A stretch of 39,833 bases of DNA, from contig JAEYNP010000090.1 in the NCBI GenBank assembly GCA_023412495.1, positions 1 to 39,833 on the forward strand, in the 5' to 3' direction. Below the pieces are notes generated by a model that saw only the letters and a list, made by a program, of their open reading frames with translations, was not told the DNA's origin and ran no database searches. Every line of letters begins with the position of its first letter. The first letter of the stretch is position 1. This document shows, one piece after another, positions 10,071 to 17,339 of this stretch. This DNA is from Pseudomonadota bacterium. GTDB taxonomy: Bacteria > Desulfobacterota > Desulfobulbia > Desulfobulbales > Desulfocapsaceae. Made by a program: the position numbers and the translations under genes.

Positions 10071-10691
10071 ATGATCGCGATTATCGACTATGGAGCGGGC
10101 AATCTTCGCTCGCTGGAAAACACCTTTGCAGCCCTTGGCGTTGCGGCGAAGATCTGTAGCAGCCCAAAGGAAATAGCCACGGCTGCAGGCATTGTCATTC
10201 CAGGTGTGGGAAGCTTTTCTACAGGCATGGAAGGGCTAAGGCGCTCAGGCCTGCTAGATGCTTTGCAAGAGGCTGTGCATGTACAAAGGAAACCCTGCCT
10301 CGGAGTATGCCTTGGAATGCAATTACTAGCCGACAGCGGCCATGAGGATGGCGAGTACCGGGGGTTGGGATGGTTTCCCGGCACGGTGAAGTACATTGAG
10401 CCAGCTAAGCCCGAATTCCGAGTGCCTCACATGGGCTGGAATGAAGTGTATGTGCGCCTGCAGTCACCTCTTTTCGAAGGCATGGGCGAGCGCCCCATCT
10501 TCTACTTTGTGCATAGCTACAGCTTTCGCCCAGAGATCGGGAGTGAAGATTGCGTATCCGCCACTTGCGAACACGGTACTGAGATTGTAGCCGCTATCCA
10601 GAGGGACAACATTTTCGGGGTGCAATTCCATCCCGAGAAGAGCCAGGAAGATGGCATCATACTCCTAAAAAACTTCCTGCGTCTTCTGTAG
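10071..10691 (+). CDS. HisH-like glutamine amidotransferase subunit
   Basis: This class I glutamine amidotransferase (glutaminase subunit of imidazole-glycerol-phosphate synthase type) releases ammonia from glutamine. The catalytic triad is visible: Cys80 in GVCLGMQ, plus His187 and Glu189 in FHPEKS. At 206 aa it has HisH length. I take the ATG at 10071 (MIAIIDYGAGN), not the upstream GTG at 10062, because it gives the canonical HisH N-terminus. Its position with the HisF-like and PseA-like genes in a pse operon argues for ammonia supply to sugar amidination, not histidine synthesis. The same trio flanks pse genes in Campylobacter. Confidence 0.85.
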   Translation: MIAIIDYGAGNLRSLENTFAALGVAAKICSSPKEIATAAGIVIPGVGSFSTGMEGLRRSGLLDALQEAVHVQRKPCLGVCLGMQLLADSGHEDGEYRGLGWFPGTVKYIEPAKPEFRVPHMGWNEVYVRLQSPLFEGMGERPIFYFVHSYSFRPEIGSEDCVSATCEHGTEIVAAIQRDNIFGVQFHPEKSQEDGIILLKNFLRLL

Positions 10692-10699
10692 GGGTGACT

Positions 10700-11458
10700 A
10701 TGCTCAAGCATAGGCTTGTTGTTGTGTTGATACTTAGTGATGGGCAAATCGTCCAGAGCGTTCAGTTCAAGTTGACTAACGTTATCCATGCGCATCCTGA
10801 TATCGCAGTCGACTTCTTTAATCTCTGGGCGGTAGATGAGATAGTTCTGCTGGATGTAAGCCGCAGCACGGATAAGCGCAACCGGTTCTACGATGCGCTC
10901 GACAAGCTCTCTCGCAAGTGCATGGTCCCGCTCGCAGTAGGCGGCTGGGTCACCAGCATCGAAGAAATGAAACGCCTCCTCGGCCTTGGGGCCGACAAGA
11001 TCATCCTGAATACGGCTGCAGTGCGAAATCCGAGCCTTATCACGGAAGGGGCTTTGTGTTTTGGACGTCAATGCATGGTCGTATCCATTGACGCCAGACG
11101 ACAGGCTGACTGCACCTACAGGGTGCATATCGACCGCGGCCGCGAACCAACAGAACACGATCCGGTATTGTGGGCGCAGCAGGCACGCGATGTCGGCGCG
11201 GGAGAATTATTCCTTAATTGCATAGATAACGATGGTTTTCGCAAAGGCTATGATCTGACATTACTTAAGGCTATAACCTCCTCCGTTAACATTCCTGTCG
11301 TCGCCATGGGTGGAGTTTTCACTTGGCAGCATCTTGTGGAAGGCATCACCCTGGGTGGAGCCGATGCGGTGGCAGCGGCCAACATATTTCATTATACTGA
11401 GCATAGTACCAAAAAAGCAAAGAAACACATGCGCAACAGCGGCGTCAATGTGCGCTAG
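10700..11458 (+). CDS. HisF-like cyclase-fold partner with altered active site
   Basis: This 252-aa (beta/alpha)8 protein is homologous to HisF. The phosphate-site motifs (AVGGWV, then VAMGGVF) and the Asp of VVSIDARR (equivalent to canonical Asp130) are present. The usual N-terminal catalytic CLDV is replaced by LILS, so the canonical Asp11 is not visible. That suggests it has lost cyclase chemistry and mainly conducts ammonia from the HisH-like subunit. The ATG at 10700 follows a GGGG ribosome-binding site at good spacing, and a GTG six bases earlier is possible. It ends 9 bp before the PseA-like gene. Confidence 0.82.
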   Translation: MLKHRLVVVLILSDGQIVQSVQFKLTNVIHAHPDIAVDFFNLWAVDEIVLLDVSRSTDKRNRFYDALDKLSRKCMVPLAVGGWVTSIEEMKRLLGLGADKIILNTAAVRNPSLITEGALCFGRQCMVVSIDARRQADCTYRVHIDRGREPTEHDPVLWAQQARDVGAGELFLNCIDNDGFRKGYDLTLLKAITSSVNIPVVAMGGVFTWQHLVEGITLGGADAVAAANIFHYTEHSTKKAKKHMRNSGVNVR

Positions 11459-11467
11459 GGAGCCATC

Positions 11468-12775
11468 ATGGAATATTGCAAGCGTTGCCTGTACCCTCGT
11501 AATGCTAGGCCAACGATTATCTTCGATGAAGAAGGCGTGTGCAGTGGATGCCGTTACCACGAGTCGCGGTTGAGAATCGATTGGGACGAAAGAAGAACTT
11601 GGTTTGAAGCTCTTATCACAGAATATAAAAGTGGTGGGTTAAATAAAAACCCTCATTATGATTGCATCATACCAGTCAGCGGAGGCAAGGATAGCCATTT
11701 TCAGGTTTGGACCATGAAAGAGGTCTATGGCCTGAACCCACTGCTTGTTACTTTTAATCATATATACAACACCCAAGAAAGCATCAGGAACCTTAACAAC
11801 ATTGTTACAACATTTGGTTGCGACCTGATTCGCTTCACCATCAGCCCGGAGACGGCCCGCAAAATTTCACGATACATGCTGCGTCGCTGTGGCGATATCA
11901 CATGGCATTATCATGCCGGAATAATGACCTTCCCATTCCAGGTTGCCGTGCAGCACAAAATCCCGCTTATAGTCTGGGGCGAACATGGCTTCGCTGAGCT
12001 GACTGGCATGGTGACCCTGGATGATCTTGTTGAATTCACCAACTGGAAGCGCCGCGAGCACGACATGCGAGGTATCGAGCCGGATTCCTTGGTGGCTGAC
12101 CCAGAGAGCGGCATCAGCCGCAAGGAGCTTGCGCCTTTCTACTATCCTTCCGATGAGGATATCGAGGCGGTTGGAGTGCGAGGCATATACCTCAGCAACT
12201 ATTTCGATTGGGATGCCCTAAAGCACGGTCGCCATATGGTGCGAGAATTCGGGTTCAAGACCCATCCTGGCCCCCGCGAGCGCACCTTCAATCTCTACGC
12301 CAAGATTGAGGACCACGCCAATGCTGTGCACGATTATCAGAAGTACCTCAAATTCGGGTACGGCAGGGCCACTGATGATGCATCCATGGAAATTCGGCAT
12401 GGACGGATGACCCGCGAGGAGGGCATAGAGATGGTCCGTCGCTATGACCCTCGGCGCCCGCCTTCGCTGGATACCTATCTGGACTTTCTCGGCATCTCGG
12501 ATCGAGAGTTTGTGGAATGCACCTGCGGCAACGGCATGCGCGACCACGAGATATGGGAACAGCTGGTTGATGGCACGTGGCGCGCGCGTGACTCCGTTGT
12601 AAATCATGTCAATGATCCGGGCGTGGATGCCGTGCGCGTGCCGCTCGTAGCTGCGGAGGAGCGCACCTTTGGCAGCAACAACCAGGGGCTATATTGGTCG
12701 GGTGAGCCGGCTGATGGCACGGCTGCTCATCATACGAATAGGAGCGCCGCTGATAATAGCTTCATCGTCCTTTAG
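11468..12775 (+). CDS. pseA: N-acetyl sugar amidotransferase (PseA/WbpG-like)
   Basis: This ATP-dependent enzyme is predicted to turn an N-acetyl group into an acetamidino group using ammonia from the HisH/HisF-like pair. The N-terminus has four cysteines, C4, C7, C25 and C28, in a zinc-ribbon arrangement (CKRCLYPRNARP is typical of the family). The PP-loop ATPase motif SGGKDS is at residues 71-76. Its 435 aa exceeds the roughly 380 of most homologues, and the last 40-50 residues look like an unrelated low-conservation tail. In Campylobacter, PseA with hisH/hisF neighbours is linked to the Pse5Ac7Am derivative, so the same modification is inferred here. Acting on the product of the 8989 synthase is an alternative. 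Confidence 0.82.
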   Translation: MEYCKRCLYPRNARPTIIFDEEGVCSGCRYHESRLRIDWDERRTWFEALITEYKSGGLNKNPHYDCIIPVSGGKDSHFQVWTMKEVYGLNPLLVTFNHIYNTQESIRNLNNIVTTFGCDLIRFTISPETARKISRYMLRRCGDITWHYHAGIMTFPFQVAVQHKIPLIVWGEHGFAELTGMVTLDDLVEFTNWKRREHDMRGIEPDSLVADPESGISRKELAPFYYPSDEDIEAVGVRGIYLSNYFDWDALKHGRHMVREFGFKTHPGPRERTFNLYAKIEDHANAVHDYQKYLKFGYGRATDDASMEIRHGRMTREEGIEMVRRYDPRRPPSLDTYLDFLGISDREFVECTCGNGMRDHEIWEQLVDGTWRARDSVVNHVNDPGVDAVRVPLVAAEERTFGSNNQGLYWSGEPADGTAAHHTNRSAADNSFIVL

Positions 12776-12786
12776 ACGAGATACCC

Positions 12787-14241
12787 ATGGCAGGTACATT
12801 AATCATCCGCTCTGACGCCGCCCCACACATTGGGACGGGGCACGTGATGCGCTGTATTGCGTTGGCCTGTGCAGCACGTGAGCAGGGCCTAGATGTGATG
12901 CTATCTGGGCGCATGGGCGTGGACTGGTTGAAAGAGCGACTAAGGGCCACGGGCTTGCCTTTTCGTGAACTGCCGGGGAACGTACCACAGCGAGAGCTTC
13001 CTGCCGACCTGCTGGCTCAACTTAGCGGCTCTGCAAAGGATTGGGTTGTCCTCGATGGTTACCACTTCGGTCCGGACTTCCATAAGGCCATAAGTGAGGC
13101 GGGCTATAAGCTCCTGGTAGTCGACGATTATTGCCATTTACCGGAATATAACTGTGACATCCTCTTTAACCAGAATATAGGCGCCGAAAAATTACAATAC
13201 CAGGGCAATCTTGGGCAAAAGCTGCTAGGACCGCGCTATGCTATGTTGCGGCCGGAGTTCTTGGCATCCCGCAAGAGGGCCACGCAACGGCAGTTTCCAC
13301 CAAAGGCTCGTCATATTCTCCTCTCATTAGGGGGCGGAGATTTTTCAAATGAGTTGGAAGGACTTGCTCCTCTTTTGGTCCAAAAGGAGCTTGCAGGGAC
13401 GACACTCAGGGTCATTGCCGGAGCTATGCCGGAGGCACAAGTCAGGAGCATTTTGGCGGACTGCCCGGCATCCTTAGAAGTGCTGACTCATGTGGACGAC
13501 ATGCCCTCCCTCATGCACTGGGCGGATTTGTGCGTATCCGCTGGCGGCTCTACTTGCTGGGAACTCTGTTGCCTTGGCGTGCCGTTCCTAACTATTGAGA
13601 TTGCCAATAACCAACGTGAAATTGTGAAAGGGTTGGCAACGCTTGGAGTGGCCCCTGTGCTGGAGTTAGAAACTCTACGCTATATGATTACGGACGCTGA
13701 TGCCCGCCGTGTCGCTTCGGCAGCGGGCTTAGCGATCGTTGATGGCAATGGCGCGGCGCGGGTTATAGCAATGATGTGTAAGTCGCCTTGCCTTTTGCGC
13801 GAAGCTGAACCGCGCGACTGTTCTTTTGTTTGGCAAGTTGCGGGAGCTTCCGAGGTGCGGGCTGTATCTGGCTCCACGCTGCCTATTCCTTGGGAAACAC
13901 ATAAAACTTGGTATTCTGCCCGCCTAATGGATGCAGGTACGCACTTTTATATAATTGAGAATCCAACCGCTACGCCTTTAGGCTACATGCGTTTTCAGAA
14001 AGATGGAGATGCAGTCATAGTATCTATCGCCCTTACCGCCAAGGCCAGGAGTCGGGGTGTTGGAACTCACGCTCTGCGAGAAGGCTGCCGCCTCGTACGA
14101 GAGTATTGGCCTAATAACACAGTGCAGGCTTATATTGCGCCGGAGAATGAAGCTTCACGTAAGGCCTTTTCGCGCGCGGGTTTTGCTCCCGGCAGCGAAG
14201 TAAATCTTAACGGGCGCACTATGGTGTGCTTCACATATTGA
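12787..14241 (+). CDS. pseG: PseG-PseH fusion: UDP-sugar hydrolase plus N-acetyltransferase
   Basis: Two consecutive pathway enzymes are fused in one 484-aa protein. Residues 1 to about 335 are PseG, a GT-B-fold hydrolase that removes UDP from UDP-2,4-diacetamido-2,4,6-trideoxy-beta-L-altropyranose. The catalytic His19 is in GTGHVMRC and the nucleotide-site segment SAGGSTCWELCCLG is near residue 250. Residues from about 338 to the end form a GNAT acetyltransferase (PseH), with the acetyl-CoA loop ARSRGVGTHAL near 422-432. PseH acts just before PseG, so the fusion joins successive steps 3 and 4. The gene starts 11 bp after the PseA-like gene and is followed by pseI. Confidence 0.9.
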   Translation: MAGTLIIRSDAAPHIGTGHVMRCIALACAAREQGLDVMLSGRMGVDWLKERLRATGLPFRELPGNVPQRELPADLLAQLSGSAKDWVVLDGYHFGPDFHKAISEAGYKLLVVDDYCHLPEYNCDILFNQNIGAEKLQYQGNLGQKLLGPRYAMLRPEFLASRKRATQRQFPPKARHILLSLGGGDFSNELEGLAPLLVQKELAGTTLRVIAGAMPEAQVRSILADCPASLEVLTHVDDMPSLMHWADLCVSAGGSTCWELCCLGVPFLTIEIANNQREIVKGLATLGVAPVLELETLRYMITDADARRVASAAGLAIVDGNGAARVIAMMCKSPCLLREAEPRDCSFVWQVAGASEVRAVSGSTLPIPWETHKTWYSARLMDAGTHFYIIENPTATPLGYMRFQKDGDAVIVSIALTAKARSRGVGTHALREGCRLVREYWPNNTVQAYIAPENEASRKAFSRAGFAPGSEVNLNGRTMVCFTY

Positions 14242-14253
14242 TATGGGAAATCC

Positions 14254-15315
14254 ATGATAGACGGTTTTTTCCTTTCCGCTGTTCACGGCCCCCGCGAAAT
14301 TGGCCCGGCTTGCTCTTGCTATGTAATCGCGGAAATGAGTGCCAACCACAACCACGATATCGAACGTGCCGAAGCAATTGTTCGCGCTGCCGCTGAAGCT
14401 GGGGCCGACGCAATCAAGCTCCAAACCTATACGGCAGACACGCTCACCATCCCTTGCGACAACGACTACTTTCGTATCAAGGGCACGCTCTGGAATGGCC
14501 GTACCCTGCACGAACTATATCAAGAAGCATACACTCCCTGGGAATGGCAGCCGCGCTTGAAAGCACTGGCCAATGATCTTGGCATGGACTGCTTTTCCAC
14601 GCCTTTTGACGCGACGGCAGTCGATTTTCTCGAAACGATGGGTGTGCCCTGTCATAAGGTCGCCAGCTTTGAGAATGTGGACATTCCACTGCTCAAGAAA
14701 ATCGCCTCCACAGGCAAGCCCGTCATCATGTCCACTGGCATGGCAACGCTGGCAGAGATTGACGAAGCCGTAAAAACACTGCGCGAGTACGGCGCAGGAG
14801 GAATCGTGCTCCTCAAGTGCACCTCTGCATATCCAGCCCCAGCAGAGGAAGCTAACCTGCGTACAATCCCACATATGGCCGAGGCCTTCGGTTGCCCGGC
14901 AGGCCTATCAGACCATACACTGGGTTCAGCCGTAGCAGTTGCTTCCGTCTGCCTGGGAGCTTGCGTACTGGAAAAGCATTTTACCTTGTCGCGAGCCGAC
15001 GGGGGGCCGGACGGTGCTTTCAGCATGGAGCCTGAGGAATTCAAGTCCATGGTGCGCGATATCAGGGTTGTGGAGCAGGCACTAGGACGAGTTTGCTACG
15101 ATATTACTGATAAGCAGAGTAATAGCAGTGTCTTTCGACGTTCGCTCTTCGTTGTTCGCGATGTTAAAGCAGGCCAAATGCTTACTCAGGAGGATATACG
15201 GTCCATCAGGCCTGGTTATGGGTTGCATACCCGCTATTATCCAGAAGTACTTAGGCGGCGTTTTATAAAAGATGTTGCTAAAGGAACGCCTCTTTCATGG
15301 GATTTGCTGTGCTGA
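14254..15315 (+). CDS. pseI: Pseudaminic acid synthase, PseI
   Basis: It condenses 6-deoxy-AltdiNAc with phosphoenolpyruvate to form pseudaminic acid. The NeuB-fold motifs are intact: EMSANHNHD at the N-terminus, AGADAIKLQ, the metal ligands His221 in SDHT and His242 in EKHFT, and a C-terminal SAF domain from about residue 285. At 353 aa it is of family size. It is the last gene of the tightly packed pse operon, and a 55-bp gap and an abrupt drop in GC content follow it. Compare the divergent paralogue at 8989, which lacks the second histidine. Confidence 0.93.
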   Translation: MIDGFFLSAVHGPREIGPACSCYVIAEMSANHNHDIERAEAIVRAAAEAGADAIKLQTYTADTLTIPCDNDYFRIKGTLWNGRTLHELYQEAYTPWEWQPRLKALANDLGMDCFSTPFDATAVDFLETMGVPCHKVASFENVDIPLLKKIASTGKPVIMSTGMATLAEIDEAVKTLREYGAGGIVLLKCTSAYPAPAEEANLRTIPHMAEAFGCPAGLSDHTLGSAVAVASVCLGACVLEKHFTLSRADGGPDGAFSMEPEEFKSMVRDIRVVEQALGRVCYDITDKQSNSSVFRRSLFVVRDVKAGQMLTQEDIRSIRPGYGLHTRYYPEVLRRRFIKDVAKGTPLSWDLLC

Positions 15316-15370
15316 TCTAAATCACCTGATTATGTCTGTGGTATATTTTTAATTATTCAGCAGGGATAAA

Positions 15371-17236
15371 ATGCTAATTTCTTGCCTAAAGCTTCTAATC
15401 AGGAAGCTGAATGTCAAGTTGCTAGATATTTATATTTATTCAATTTGCAGCTTAATTGTAAGTCGTATATCTGCCAAGAAAAGCCTGCTGCTATGCTTTG
15501 GAGAGCAGCTACTTTATATTTCCACGCCATATCGGATATTGAAGTCTAATTCATTGCTCCGTCTTGCTCTGCAAGGTACAAATTTTGTTCCTCTTGATAA
15601 GCAAGCGATCGAGTTTTTAGTTAAATATAAATTGCCGTATACCTTACCTGAATCTTACGTAACTGATGAAGATCTCACTTTCGCCGCTAATCTTGCTAGG
15701 GATATATCAATTTCGTGGTATTTGCCATTCGAAGACAGGTTTAGCTATAGAAACTTTTTTTTGCCTGAATTAGATTTTGAGGGTTTAAGATGGACGTTTA
15801 TGAATGCTACCTACTTACAGTCCGTTATTTTGAGAATGACAAATTGCCCCGGAGTCAAGTTCTTATTTACCGAAGGGCAGACAGTAAGCGTAACTACTAA
15901 AATTGGTATTAACCTATGGCAGCATATTACTAATCAAAGTGAGGATAAGAATTCGGCAAGCATCAAAGCAGTTGCGCAAGATAATAAGTTCCATTTGCCT
16001 AATGGCATACCCAAAAGCAAGAAATGGTTCATCTGTGATGCCTCAGAAGTATTTCGGTATATCGATTTAATTAAGCATATTCATTCTGCACGAAAGACTT
16101 CGATCTCCATGATTATTGTAGGTACCGCAACGGAGAAGGATATGGAGAGTCTGATCAGCCTTGGCATCGATGTTATAACTTGGAAGTCACCGGAATCATT
16201 CATTAATGGTTTCAGTTGCGCCGATGAGAGCACCTTTATTCTAGAAACTCGAGAGATTTTTGATGCCAAAGTACAAGAAATATTAGAGGCCTGTCGACAC
16301 GACATTCTCGAGCGCGAAAATGGCCTCTGGCGCGCCTACAAGAAGTGGATGGATTTATGGATAGATTTTATCGAAATGCACAAGCCCGATTATATTCTCT
16401 CAAGTCCGTGGACATATCTTCCTAATAGTATTCCGCTTGCAGCTGCACAAGCAGCTAAAACAAAGACATTTGTAGTCCCACATGGTAAATATTGGAGACC
16501 TGACATATACCCATTCATGTTCGAGAGCTTTTCAATTCTTACAGATAGCCGCCTTCATGAGACCATGTGTAAGACAGTATATGACGACCTTAAAATTGTA
16601 AAAGTCAACAATCTGTACCTAGAAAGAGAATGGGATTTTCATAATTACAAGCTAGCAAATAAAAATTCCTCACCAAGGAATATACTCGTCCTTACAAATC
16701 CTGTTATGTTATCAGACGTTCGCTTCTTAGGTTTAAATATACAATGCGCCATTGATGCCATCAAATGGTTAAGCGATCTATCAGCCACAGAAGGATATCA
16801 TCTTTTATACAAGGGGCATCCTTATGATGGAAACCTTGAACTGCATGAAATTGCGAGGGTAGATACAGAAAAAAGCGTTCTTCCGCCATCTGCCTCACTG
16901 GACGACGCCTTGAACCTATGCGAAATTGTGGTGTCAATAAATTACCCATTTGCTGCGCCCCTACATGCAATCAAGTCTGGTAAGCCTACAGTTTTTCTGC
17001 ATAATGACGCAACATTCTTAAACTCAGCTCCTCAAAAGCCCACCATGAAAGCGTTAAATGACCTTTTGTTTCCTGTTGCTTACGATTTAAATTCATTGTC
17101 TTTTATCATAAATCAATTTTTTGATGATCTAGATTTCGCAAACTATATCAAAACTGTTCAGAAAAAGTTCAGTGATGAGTGGCTGAACTCCTACTCCGAT
17201 GTAGATATAGCAGACTACTTGATAAGCTCCGCTTGA
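15371..17236 (+). CDS. Putative GT-B-fold surface-glycan transferase, AT-rich
   Basis: This 621-aa cytoplasmic protein has no close family I can name. The C-terminal half resembles capsule/sialyltransferase-like GT-B proteins: VVPHGKYWRP around His371, YKGHPYDG with the KGHP motif at 481-484, then a segment ending in FAAPLHAIKSGKPTVF that looks like a nucleotide-sugar site. The N-terminal 300 residues are unrecognised. An AGGGA ribosome-binding site precedes the ATG. The gene is visibly AT-rich compared with pseI, with many TTT/AAT/ATA codons, which indicates separate acquisition. Because it directly follows the Pse genes, a role in transferring a nonulosonate (as for flagellin Pse transferases) is a reasonable but unproven guess. 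Confidence 0.55.
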   Translation: MLISCLKLLIRKLNVKLLDIYIYSICSLIVSRISAKKSLLLCFGEQLLYISTPYRILKSNSLLRLALQGTNFVPLDKQAIEFLVKYKLPYTLPESYVTDEDLTFAANLARDISISWYLPFEDRFSYRNFFLPELDFEGLRWTFMNATYLQSVILRMTNCPGVKFLFTEGQTVSVTTKIGINLWQHITNQSEDKNSASIKAVAQDNKFHLPNGIPKSKKWFICDASEVFRYIDLIKHIHSARKTSISMIIVGTATEKDMESLISLGIDVITWKSPESFINGFSCADESTFILETREIFDAKVQEILEACRHDILERENGLWRAYKKWMDLWIDFIEMHKPDYILSSPWTYLPNSIPLAAAQAAKTKTFVVPHGKYWRPDIYPFMFESFSILTDSRLHETMCKTVYDDLKIVKVNNLYLEREWDFHNYKLANKNSSPRNILVLTNPVMLSDVRFLGLNIQCAIDAIKWLSDLSATEGYHLLYKGHPYDGNLELHEIARVDTEKSVLPPSASLDDALNLCEIVVSINYPFAAPLHAIKSGKPTVFLHNDATFLNSAPQKPTMKALNDLLFPVAYDLNSLSFIINQFFDDLDFANYIKTVQKKFSDEWLNSYSDVDIADYLISSA

Positions 17237-17339
17237 TGGTTTTAGGCGTAATCAGTACAGGAACCCGATTTGTGTTTTGTGTTTTCCTTTTTCTTGAGCT
17301 TGTTTTTACGCTGGTCTAAAGAAGTATTGAGGCAATAAA
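17237..17339 (+). promoter_or_regulatory. AT-rich gap with weak promoter-like sequence
   Basis: This 103-bp gap precedes the methyltransferase-GT2 fusion. TTGAGC and TAAAGA hexamers 17 bp apart (within about 17294-17322) could form a weak sigma-70 promoter, and TTGAGG just upstream of the ATG at 17340 serves as ribosome-binding site. The hexamers match the consensus poorly, so the call is tentative. Confidence 0.2.

Noticed and set aside
10071..11458. Histidine biosynthesis genes hisH and hisF
   Set aside because: No other his genes are nearby, the HisF-like protein lacks the canonical Asp11, and the pair is embedded between pse genes next to PseA, so a sugar-amidination role is more likely.
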